Program-made: the position numbers and the translations under genes
Notes under the pieces: generated by a model
Seen by the model: the letters and a program-made list of their open reading frames with translations, nothing else
Told to the model about the DNA's origin: nothing
Databases searched by the model: none
Shown here: one piece after another, positions 1 through 7,486 of the stretch
Layout of the letters: every line of letters begins with the position of its first letter
Position numbering within the stretch: the first letter of the stretch is position 1
From: Chrysochromulina tobinii
Lineage: Eukaryota; Haptophyta; Prymnesiales; Chrysochromulinaceae
Direction: 5' to 3'
Assembly: GCA_001275005.1 (NCBI GenBank)
Contig: JWZX01003059.1
Location: 1 to 22,465 of the forward strand
DNA: 22,465 nt

Positions 1-1
1 G

Positions 2-427
2 CCCACGACGGCGCGTTGGCAGCCCGAGCAGAGCGCACGCCTTGTGCAGCAGCTGACCGCGGCACACACGCAGCTCCCGGTGGAGCCGGACGCGCCGGCG
101 CCGCGCTGGCACGCGGGGTTTCGTCACCTCGCTCACTACGGCGCTGGCTACTACACGTACCTGTGGGCGCGCTCCGTGAGCTCGCGCGTGTGGCGGCGCT
201 GCTTCGCGGACGACCCGCTCGGCGGCGCCGGCGAGCGATGGTGCAGCACGGTGCTCCAGCACGGTGGCTCACGAGAACCGCGCGAGCTGCTCGGGGAGAT
301 GCTCGGGGGGCGTGCGGGCGAGGCGGCGCCCGGAACGGCGCATGGCGAGCTGGCCGAGGAGGCCGATGCGGTCGAGGAGGCTGTGCTGCGGCTTGCGCCC
401 GTGGGTGTGGCGCATACACGGTCGTAA
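2..427 (+). CDS. M3-family metallopeptidase, mitochondrial intermediate peptidase-like (3' part)
   Basis: This is the C-terminal end of a zincin oligopeptidase of family M3A. It reads in frame from base 2 to a TAA at 425-427, so the start and the HExxH zinc site lie upstream of the window. Visible family features are the block FRHLAHYGAGYYTYLWARSV, with the His, Gly and Tyr residues that line the substrate pocket in M3 peptidases, then FADDP, GERW and HGGSREP, which match the mitochondrial intermediate peptidase pattern rather than thimet oligopeptidase. In known eukaryotes this enzyme trims an octapeptide from imported matrix proteins. The last 25 or so residues (AEEADAVEEAVLRLAPVGVAHTRS) do not resemble the usual end and may be lineage specific. 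The family is secure; the organelle subclass is likely. Confidence 0.85.
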   Translation, partial: PTTARWQPEQSARLVQQLTAAHTQLPVEPDAPAPRWHAGFRHLAHYGAGYYTYLWARSVSSRVWRRCFADDPLGGAGERWCSTVLQHGGSREPRELLGEMLGGRAGEAAPGTAHGELAEEADAVEEAVLRLAPVGVAHTRS

Positions 428-695
428 AATAGGGTGTCGCACCGGGGGCACACGTGACGGCCTGCTGGCCTCGTTGCAGTTTGTTCCCCTGTAGAGACAG
501 GCTTAAAGGTACCGGTAGGAATCTTAATTACGGTTACGTTTCAGCACACGAGCGTCGCGTGTTGTGGAGCCGTCCGCACCGTGCCTCCCATAGTCCTCCC
601 GTTGTTTGAGAAACCTTGATGAAGATAACAATCACACCAGGCTGTGCGAGTCGACGCGACAGACACCGAGGCCCGCTCGCCGCGCCAAGTCGGTC
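428..695. other. Intergenic, peptidase to SPC25
   Basis: No convincing ORF or RNA gene is seen. It should hold the peptidase 3' end and the promoter and 5' leader of the SPC25 gene. It includes a KpnI-type palindrome-rich stretch near 509-518 of a style (GGTACCGGTA) that recurs elsewhere in the window. Confidence 0.4.
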
Positions 696-1370
696 ATGCC
701 CTCATGGAAATCGAAAAACTTTGAGCAGGAGAAAAAGGCCATCCTGGGTGACACGGCGACCATCAAACGCATGCTCGACGATGCGGTGGTTGAGGTGCTG
801 CTCGACTCGGAGGACGACAGCGGTTTGCACACCATGTTTGTGGAGGACACCTCAATGTCCAACATGAAGCTCTTCGTCGGCTTCTCGGCAGTTGGCGCGT
901 CGCTGCCGTCGCACGTGTTCCCAGCGCCCTTCCCGCACAATTGGTGGTGCCTCCTGTTCTGCTGCACCTACTACTTTGCTGCGAGCGGCGTGCTGCAGCT
1001 GCTGCTCTCGTTTGTGGAGCTCGAGTCGATCCTGCTGCTAACGCGGCGCAAGGATGCGCCCAAGGTACCGGTGCCCGGCCTCAACATCAGCACACACTTC
1101 CCACGCTTCCAAAGCACGTACACGCTCGGCATCACGCCCATCCCCGGCGGCGCGATCACGTCGCTGGCGAAAGCGCCCGCTTTCCAGCCGGAGGTTGAGG
1201 GCGGCAACACGAGCAAGCACAGCATGCAGCGGAGCTGGAAGGTGGAGCACTACTTTGATGAGGAGGGCGTCTTCGCAGAGGAGGACTTTATGAAATCGGT
1301 GGCCGATTTTCTCGCGCAGTATACGGCGATGCTCCAGGCTGACGGGGCCGAGGGCAAGAAGCAGCAGTGA
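696..1370 (+). CDS. SPCS2: Signal peptidase complex subunit 2 (SPC25/SPCS2-like)
   Basis: A 224-residue protein, close to the usual length of about 226 for SPCS2. It is an accessory, non-catalytic subunit of the ER signal peptidase complex. An N-terminal cytosolic part contains the family pattern of a short helix ending in LDDAVVEVLL (about residues 27-36). It is followed by two membrane segments (about 57-75 and 83-105), then SILLLTRRKD, equivalent to the family's SIFLVAHRKD, and a cytosolic alpha/beta domain ending with FMKSVADFLAQY. I chose the ATG at 696. The frame stays open upstream to 606, but only from a TTG, and those residues do not look like the family. The final codons lie in a 29-bp tandem duplication that repeats the stop. 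Confidence 0.85.
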   Translation: MPSWKSKNFEQEKKAILGDTATIKRMLDDAVVEVLLDSEDDSGLHTMFVEDTSMSNMKLFVGFSAVGASLPSHVFPAPFPHNWWCLLFCCTYYFAASGVLQLLLSFVELESILLLTRRKDAPKVPVPGLNISTHFPRFQSTYTLGITPIPGGAITSLAKAPAFQPEVEGGNTSKHSMQRSWKVEHYFDEEGVFAEEDFMKSVADFLAQYTAMLQADGAEGKKQQ

Positions 1371-1403
1371 GCGCTGCCGAGGGCAAGAAGCAGCAGTGAG
1401 CGC
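1347..1403. repeat. 29-bp tandem duplication over the SPC25 stop codon
   Basis: A 28-base stretch at 1347-1374, coding the last residues EGKKQQ plus the TGA, is repeated exactly at 1376-1403 after one extra T. The second copy is untranslated because the first stop precedes it. The period of 29 is not a multiple of three, which only the non-coding position tolerates. Confidence 0.9.
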
Positions 1404-1808
1404 GCAGTCCAAGTCTCTTGGATGTCGATCACTTGAGAATCGAGTCTCGCGCGTCCGCTTGACCGCTTCCACACCCCGCGCTGTACCTCGCCCTCGGTGA
1501 CGGTGTGTTCGTTTGGTGTGCGTGTCTGCTGACTTTCGGTTTCGCGCCAGAGAGTCCCCCCCTCGACGCACCCCCCCTCTCACACGTCAGAGCCATCCGT
1601 GTGTTGCAGTGGCTGATATTGCTGGATGACCTCAATCTCGCTTGCACGCCAAAATGAGCGTCCTTTACACCTCAGGGAGCGTTCACAGCCAATGTTTATA
1701 ATTCGACACACTGCGCTCACAGCGCGTGGAGGCAACTGGAGAGGATGCCGTGTCGCGGCTGGCTGCTGCTGCTGCTGCGGCGGCGGCGGCGGCTTGCCGT
1801 GTCTTGCT
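1371..1808. other. Intergenic / 5' leader with CTG and CGG microsatellites
   Basis: This holds the 3' end of SPC25 and the promoter and leader of the methyltransferase-oxygenase gene. At about 1762-1793 a run of GCT/CTG triplets passes directly into a CGG run. The downstream gene's frame is open through here, with ATGs at 1626 and 1692. The residues it would encode (poly-Cys then poly-Gly) look like translated microsatellite. A start at 1692 would give a short Arg-bearing, transit-peptide-like extension and cannot be excluded. Confidence 0.5.
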
Positions 1809-3820
1809 ATGATGGACGCGCCAGGACACAAAAAGACCGTTGAGTCATGCGTCACTTTGGCCGACGTGCTTCAGGCGCTTCCGCGGCGAGAGGCGCGCAT
1901 CCTGCATATCAGTGATAGCCACCTGTCCGAGGAGCTCCGCGAGCTTGGGTTTCACGACCAGCACGCAAACGACAAATCGCCGTCCGCCATCGCGCGCATG
2001 CAATTGCGGACGGCTCAATTCGAAGTCCTCCGATGTGGGGTCGAGGACGCGCTGCAGATGCTACAGCACGCGAGCTTCGACGCCGTCCTCGACACTGGCA
2101 CCTTCGACAAGGTGGGCGCCTCGGGCAATCTTGGCCGGTTCATCGAGGAGGCGTGGAGGGCGCTGCGCCCAGGCGGCATGTACGTGATGATCTCCTCGAG
2201 CGAGCGGGCAGTGAGCGCGTTTGGAAGCGTGTTTGGACCTCCAGCGTGGGCTCTTGGCCAGTGGGCTGCATGCCGCAGCACCCATGTAAACGGCGCGCGA
2301 GAGTGCTGGGTCCATTGCGCCACGAAGGCGCCGGAGCTGCCCGAGGCCTTTGCAAGGATCGGGCAGGGCATGGGCCCTGTGGAATATGCTCTGATGGTGG
2401 ACAATCTGCCCGTACGTCCCGAGGAGGAGGTGCGCCTCGCGACAGAGCTGCTTGCCGAGCTGGATGACCGCGGGCGCAACGAGTACAATGGCGTCGGGCG
2501 CCTCATCCGCGAGCATCCCGCCGTGCTGAGCGCTGCCGAGTGTGCGGCCTTGCGAAGGACGCTCATCGAGGCGAGACTCACCCCGCAGAGTCAGTACGTG
2601 GTTTGACATGACGTGCGCGCCTGCTCCGAGCTTGGGAGCAGGCCTGATTGCCGCTGATGACCTCTGATTGCTCCGAGCTTGGGAGCAGGCCTGATTGCCG
2701 CTGATGACCTCTGATTGCTCCGAGCTTGGGAGCAGGCCTGATTGCCGCTGACGACACCTCTGATTGCTCCGAGCTTGGGAGCAGGCCTGATTGCCGCTGA
2801 TGACACCTCTGATTGCTCCGAGTGCTCCTTGCCTTTCCCTGATGCCGCCTGATCGCCTCCGTCATCAGGTACGATGGTCTGGTAGACGGGGCGCTGGAGT
2901 GGCAGCTCAACTTGCGCAGCCGCGAAGCGCTCACAGCCGTCATCGGCGTGGCTGCCGTTGAGAAGCTCTGGGCGCTCGCGGCCAAGCACTACGCCGAGAT
3001 GCGCTGTGCTCCTCTGATCGATCGCCCCTCGTGCGGAATGCGGCCTCGATGCACCACCGAGCCGCCACCACCGAGTGCCGCCGAGGGCGTCGCCGCGCTG
3101 CCTCACTGCTGGTGGATTTATATTCGGCAGTTCGACCCCTACACGCGCCCATGGTTCCAATTCCACTATGACCACTCGCTGCTGACCGTCAACGTGGCGC
3201 TGACTGACGATCACGCGCACGTTGGGGGACGGCTGTTGGCGTTGGTCGAGCGGCCAACAGACGAATCTCTCTCAAGTGAAGGCGCGAAGGTGCCCGCCAA
3301 TAGCCGCCCCCCCTGGTACGCCTCGAGCGGGATTCCCCGTTTGGTACGGCTCGAGCGTACTGCCGGTAGCGTCGTCGTGCACGGCTCGGATGTGCCGCAC
3401 GGCGTGACACGCATGCTCTCGGGCACACGCATGAGCCTCATCCTCTTCTTTGGGCGCCCTTGCCCGACGGAGGATGAGGAGCCGCATCCGCTGCTGCTAT
3501 GCGCCCCGAGCACGCTGCGCCAGATCTACCGCAAGGATGGGGGTCAGTACCACTGCAACCTCTGCGGGCGCAACGGCGCCACCAGCCTCTGTGGGCGTCA
3601 GACTGATGGACGGTGGAGATGGACAGATGAGGGAAGCATGGGCGGCGTCGGTATGTATCACTGCAGGCTCGGCTGTGGATACGACGTGTGCGTGGCGTGC
3701 CAGGCTCTCAAGCTTCGGGTGCGCGCATGGCGCCATGCCCGTGCTCTGAGTCGGCGCGAGTCGCGTGAGGCGGGCGATGAGGATGAGGGCGCGAACGACG
3801 AGACGAGCAGCGCATCATGA
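1809..3820 (+). CDS. Methyltransferase-like / 2OG-Fe(II) oxygenase / zinc finger fusion protein (two exons)
   Basis: Predicted exons are 1809-2593 and 2869-3820, giving 578 residues. The donor TCA|GTACGT and acceptor CATCAG|G join in phase 2, so the codon is CAG (Gln262) and the frame continues from ARLTPQ into QYDGLVDGALEW. Exon 1 carries a class I methyltransferase fold of METTL13/CSKMT type (about 18-170), with FDAVLDTGTFDKV and LRPGGMYVMIS. From about 232 (HPAVLSAAECAAL) a prolyl-4-hydroxylase-like 2OG oxygenase begins, spanning the intron. Its iron ligands are His361 and Asp363 (FHYDH) and His439, and Arg449 (GTRMSL) is the 2OG-binding residue. A zinc finger follows, with Cys at 491, 494, 503, 527, 531, 536 and 539 (ZZ/DC1-like). 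The methyltransferase glycine motif is degenerate. Read without splicing, exon 1 ends at 2606 and exon 2 has no ATG before its oxygenase core, which argues for one gene. The substrate is unknown. Confidence 0.72.
2594..2868 (+). other. Spliceosomal intron of the fusion gene
   Basis: A 275-base GT-AG intron. The donor GTACGTGG has the GTAYG form seen in the other confident introns of the window. The 3' end has a pyrimidine-rich run, a branch-like CCTGAT about 15-20 bases before CATCAG, and then G. Removing it restores a continuous oxygenase domain. Most of its length is the minisatellite at 2622-2822. Confidence 0.72.
2622..2822. repeat. Intronic minisatellite, 47/49-bp units x4
   Basis: Four near-identical units at 2622-2668, 2669-2715, 2716-2764 and 2765-2813, followed by 9 bases of a fifth. 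Each begins TGCTCCGAGCTTGGGAGCAG. The last two units carry a 2-base insertion (GACACC instead of GACC). Every unit contains CTGAT pentamers that resemble branch points. The period is not a multiple of three, in keeping with an intron. Confidence 0.95.
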
Positions 3821-4749
3821 GGCCATCCAGGTCGCATGGGTGCATGCATGCGCCATCATGAAGCACTGAGGCCACCCGAGCCTGTGCGGCGGTTATGCGG
3901 CGGTGATGGCACATTGGGACAAGAGAGGGCAGAGGACACTGAGGACAGAAATGTGATGAAGATGTGGGCGCGTGGCTGATGCGAGTGCAGCTCCCAGATG
4001 TCAACCTCATGGGCATGCATGCAAAGCAGGGCTTCCCCGAGTTCGGACGATAGGCGAATAAGGGGCTAACCCGGAAGGGCTAACCCGGAGGCCTCCGCTC
4101 CGTAGGGCATGCCTCGGCTTGCGTGGGCGTTGGGGACACAAACACGAAACAGAGGAGCGCGACGGCGACAATCGGTAACCGTCCGCGCGTTAGACGAGAC
4201 ATGAAGACGACCAAGGGCTAGACGATAGAGGGCGCGGCGCGCGGCGCACTTCGGCACGATATTCGATTTGTAATCTAGGCGGCCGGGGTTAGACCACATA
4301 GACGGGGATCCGTGGAATGTAATTTAATTAGTATTTACACGTTTGTCCGGGTTTGGCTATTACAATCGGGCTTTCACAACCGCCGCGGTTCAACCGGATA
4401 CCAAGCCGCTAGCCCGGGGAGCCGCAACGACGGCGACGTCGGGACGTGTGTTTAACGCATACGATACGCCTTACCACCCGACCGGCGTCGCAGCCTAAGC
4501 CGAGCCGCGCGCGCATGGGCCCTATCAGCGCGGTAACGGCCTTTCGGTTCGTCCTCGCCACCGTGGGAGCCGGAACATAATCGTACTACGTACACTGGCA
4601 CACACGCGCGCTTCTTTGGAAGCGACGGGCTCGCTCTCGATCGTCCGCCCCACGTGCACACATAGGAGAATGCTTGATGCGGGGCCGAGACTGCACGTGG
4701 TGCGGGGCCGAGACTGCACGTGATGCGGGGCCGAGACTGCACGTGCACG
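3821..4749. other. Gene-free stretch between convergent genes
   Basis: It lies between the 3' ends of the oxygenase fusion (+) and the ZIP-NHL gene (-). I see no ORF with protein-like composition; those present are short or shadow the NHL exon. It contains a perfect 13-base direct repeat with 14-bp period (4063-4075 and 4077-4089, GGGCTAACCCGGA), a small AT-rich patch at about 4318-4345, and the 23-bp triplication at 4675-4743. No tRNA was recognised. Confidence 0.5.
4675..4743. repeat. 23-bp tandem repeat x3 carrying CACGTG
   Basis: Three units at 4675-4697, 4698-4720 and 4721-4743, each of the form TG(A/G)TGCGGGGCCGAGACTG then CACG. A single A/G difference marks the second unit. Every unit junction makes the palindrome CACGTG. 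The array ends six bases before the stop codon of the ZIP-NHL gene, so it lies in that gene's 3' region. Confidence 0.9.
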
Positions 4750-7223
4750 TCACCGGCAGCCTGAGCACCTGAAGCGCAGCACCGTCGAGTGAGGCACATC
4801 AGCGACGAGAGCGGCGTAGAGGTCGCCGCTGTACAGGTCGACGCCGAGCAGGTGGGGCCCAGAGTAGACGGAAGGGTCGATGGCCAGCGTCTGTAGCACC
4901 GTGCACGGCGACTCAATGCCCTTTGCGCTGTCGATGCCAGCGGCATCGATGACGACGATACGTTGATGCTGGCCGTCGGGTGGGTTGTCATACGTGGCGA
5001 CGAAGAGGAGATCGCGCCCTGTGGACGTAACGAGCGTCCGCAAGGCAAACGGGACACCGTTCTGGCCCAGGTGTAGCCCGCATTGATCCCAGGCGCCCAA
5101 GTCGGCGCCATCTGCCGCGCGGAGCAGCCGGAGTTGGGCGTCCTCTCGATCAGCCACCAGCAGCAGGCCAGAGCGCGCATGCAGCGCGATCGAGTGCGGG
5201 TTGTGGAAGATGTGGCCGGTGGCCCATTCCAAATAGACGCCTGTGTTGCTCGGCTCTACGCTGAGCCTCACGACACGGTTCGCGTCGCCGCCGTCGCCGT
5301 CGCTTGCAAACACAGTCGACGGCTGCACCTCGCCGCTCAGCACAGCGCCCGTGCTCACATCTGCATCCGCCACGGAGCCGAATTGAAGGACCGGGACGGT
5401 GCCGTTGCCCGCGCGGCCGGGTGTGCCCGCGGTGAAGAGATGCGCGCCGTCGCCGCCGAAGCCGATGAAGGTGTGGGCGCCGAAATCCTGCACGTAGAGG
5501 CGTACGGAGGCATGGTAGCCCGCGCCGGGCACGCACGCGTAGCTGCACGTCTCGACGATGAGCCCATGAGCACCCCACGTGGCATTCGCACTGTCGCGGC
5601 CTACGTACGCGCCGCCAAAGGTACGAATCAAGGAGCCGTCGGTGGCGTTCAGCGCCAGGAGCGGTTGGAGCGACGTGTTGCCGCGCTGTGAGACGTACCT
5701 GTGGGGAGAGGGCGCCGTGGTAAGCGCTGCACTTGCATGCACGAGGCGCGGTGAGGCGTTGGCGCGCGGTGAAAACGTACACTATCGACGTGGGCGGCGG
5801 ATCCCAAGGCGCCTGCACGCCGTGATGCGCTACACCCACCGCCGAGAAGGTATGCGCGCCGTCGGGTAGCTTGGGTCTCCAATTGGTATCGAGGGCGTAC
5901 CTGTGGGGAGAGGGCGCCGTGGTAAGCACTGCCGTCGGGTAGCTTGGGCCTCCAATTGGTATCGAGGGCGTACGTGACGGCAGCCGGGTAGCCCGTCGGC
6001 GCGCCGTATGGAGCGAGGGTGGCGCCGCTCTCGACGCTACCCTCGAGCATCTCCATCAGTGCACTCACTCCAATACCGAGCGTGAAGAGCGTTAGGTACA
6101 GCACGTTGCGGGCGCGCGAGTGGGTGTGTGAAGGCGCGAGTTCCGAGGCCATGTGGAGGAACATTGCTGCTGAGAGCGCGCGCACGATCGCGACTGCTTC
6201 TGAGTCGCGCAGCGAAGAGAGAAGAGTCGAGGCGAGGGTGGTGCCCAGCGGGAATGCGAGGCCAAAGAGCACGAGCGCCAGCAGCGTCCGCCGGCGCGAC
6301 GTGCGCGCGCGAGCGAGCACGATGCAGTAGGCGACGACGTCCTGCAGAGCGCACACAAGGACGGCCAGGGTACCCGTGGGCAGCAATCCCCAACGCGGGA
6401 TTGCAGCAAGGACCATCCCATCGATGGTCGCGTGCAGCAGCCACGCAAGCTGGCGAAGCGACGTCGCCATCAGCGTGCGCCACGTGGACGGGGGAGGCGC
6501 CGTCACGGACTCTTCCGCCACCGCCTCGCTCCCATCGCTGACGCGCGCCCCTCCAGCTTCGTCACAGCACTCACACATCGCCTCCCGGTCGAGCTTCAAG
6601 AAGGCGGCGCTGCCGCGTTGCGCCCACAACGGCTGCGGCCGAGGCTTTCGGCAGCCGTTTCTGAGTCCGTCGCCAACGCTGCCCTTTGCCCCGCCCTTGG
6701 TGCCTGGGGGCTTGGGCACCTTTTTGTTGCCCCCGCGCGGCGGTCCCCACGCGATGGCGGCCTCCTTAGGCGGCAGCGTGGGCGGCAGCGCCTCCGCGCC
6801 ATCTTCGCACGGTTCGCACGCGAGCTCCACCTCGACAGTCGAGGTCGAGGCGGTCGCCGGAGGGGAGGCGGTTGCAGCGCTGTCGTCCATCGCGAGGGGC
6901 CCTTGACGTCCGGAAGTGATGTGCTCGTGCGGGAGGACCACGTTCTCAAGGAAGAAGATGAAGCCGCCGGCGCCGATGCACATGAATATGACGGTGCTTG
7001 TGTGCCATCCGCATTCCTTGAGCTGATCGATCGCCTCGGGCAGCATGCTCAGCAGCGCGATACCTACGAGGATGCCGGCCGTGAGCGTGCCCAGCACGGA
7101 GCCGCGGTAAGGCCGGTGTTTCTGGCGGCTGAACCAGATGCCGAAGGAGGTGGTGATGACGCCCACGGCGATGGAGAGCGGCACCATCGCCGAGATTGAC
7201 GGCTGGCCTGGCGCGATGAACAT
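4750..7223 (-). CDS. ZIP-family metal transporter fused to NHLRC3-like beta-propeller (three exons)
   Basis: Predicted exons on the minus strand are 7223-5974, 5900-5781 and 5698-4750, all joined in phase 2, giving 772 residues. Residues about 1-395 are ZIP-like, nearest ZIP9 (SLC39A9): TM1 13-31, TM2 43-62 ending in the Pro62-Glu63 motif, TM3 76-92, a long Pro/Gly/Cys-rich cytosolic loop 93-245, then TM4 with HATIDG (His264, Asp268), and TM5-TM8 to about 392. TM5 lacks the usual metal-ligand His (CALQD instead of the HK/HE type). From about 418 the protein matches NHLRC3: YALDTNW, SIVYVSQRG, GTPGRAGNG, DGDGGDANRVVRLS, FHNPHSIAL, VADREDAQLRLL and LGAWDQCG. Sequons lie at Asn464, 474, 495 and 555. 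ZIP C-termini are extracytoplasmic, so the propeller would be lumenal or outside the cell. Two separate genes are possible, but there is no stop or fresh start between them. Confidence 0.68.
5694..5932. repeat. 37-bp duplicated splice-acceptor segment
   Basis: The segments 5694-5730 and 5896-5932 are the same 37 bases with one mismatch. On the minus strand they contain the polypyrimidine tract CCCTCTCCCCACAG and the first GTACG of the following exon, so both introns of the gene end in the same module. Confidence 0.9.
5699..5780 (-). other. Intron 2 of the ZIP-NHL gene
   Basis: An 82-base GT-AG intron with donor AGT|GTACGT and acceptor CCCCACAG|GTACG. Splicing makes SIVYVSQRG, which lines up with the NHLRC3 pattern LVYIGQRG. 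The exon begins with the same GTACG that begins the intron, so the boundary bases are repeated. Confidence 0.75.
5901..5973 (-). other. Intron 1 of the ZIP-NHL gene, built from copied exon and intron sequence
   Basis: A 73-base GT-AG intron with donor CAC|GTACGC and acceptor CCCCACAG|GTACGC. Its first 44 bases (5973-5930) copy the first 44 bases of exon 2 (5900-5857), apart from one internal A/G change and the last base. Its last 29 bases are nearly identical to the end of intron 2. Removing it leaves AAVTYALDTNWRPKLPDGAH in frame. Retaining it would put YALDTNWRPKLPDG in twice and then shift the frame. Confidence 0.7.
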
Positions 7224-7282
7224 GCTGCGCTTGCCGCGACGCACTCGACTCCACAAAGTCCCGGACGCGATCCAAATCCGGA

Positions 7283-7315
7283 AAAAAGACACCGGGGGGA
7301 GCCGGGACACACACG
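7283..7315 (-). repeat. Dispersed 33-bp repeat, copy 1
   Basis: On the minus strand it contains CCCGGCTCCCCCCGGTGTCT followed by a T run. It is identical over 33 bases to 9835-9867 on the plus strand, and its core also matches 9896-9914. All three copies lie outside my predicted coding regions. Confidence 0.85.
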
Positions 7316-7395
7316 GGACACACGGGAGAGTTAGGGTGGTCATTCGAGTAATTTCCTATGATGGGAATTTGATTTATGACGATCTCCAGATCAAT

Positions 7396-7420
7396 GACTT
7401 GACTTGACTTGACTTGACTT
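7396..7420. repeat. (GACTT)5 microsatellite
   Basis: Five perfect tandem copies of GACTT, 66 bases upstream of the MsrB start codon. Confidence 0.95.
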
Positions 7421-7486
7421 ACCCGTATCACAAGTCGCGACCGCGACCGATTGCGATAGCGACCGCCGGCCGCGCAGACACGCACG

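Larger units (their letters stand above)
7224..7486. promoter_or_regulatory. Shared divergent promoter region, ZIP-NHL and MsrB
   Basis: 263 bases separate the start of the minus-strand ZIP-NHL gene from the plus-strand MsrB gene, so both promoters should lie here. Two marks are seen: a 33-bp element at 7283-7315 that recurs inverted at 9835-9867, and five copies of GACTT at 7396-7420. No TATA box is obvious. That this is the promoter is inferred from gene orientation only. Confidence 0.45.

Noticed and set aside
1626-1808. N-terminal extension of the methyltransferase-oxygenase gene
   Set aside because: The frame is open, but the residues include poly-Cys and poly-Gly from a CTG/CGG microsatellite. 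The start at 1809 was preferred, with 1692 left possible.
2622-2822. CRISPR-like array
   Set aside because: The units are contiguous with no unique spacers, and the setting is a eukaryotic intron. It is a minisatellite.
2578-3220. Minus-strand ORFs through the intronic repeat
   Set aside because: They read the minisatellite plus the antisense of the oxygenase exon; the repeat period is not a multiple of three, and there are no motifs.
4380-4410. tRNA B-box-like GGTTCAACC
   Set aside because: No matching A box, acceptor stem or cloverleaf could be built around it.
4452-5180. Minus-strand ORF overlapping the NHL exon
   Set aside because: It reads the NHL exon in the wrong frame and then runs through the 23-bp repeat; no protein-like features.
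6432-7199. Plus-strand ORF opposite the ZIP transporter
   Set aside because: It mirrors the minus-strand ZIP coding sequence; composition is Arg/Ala-rich with no motif.
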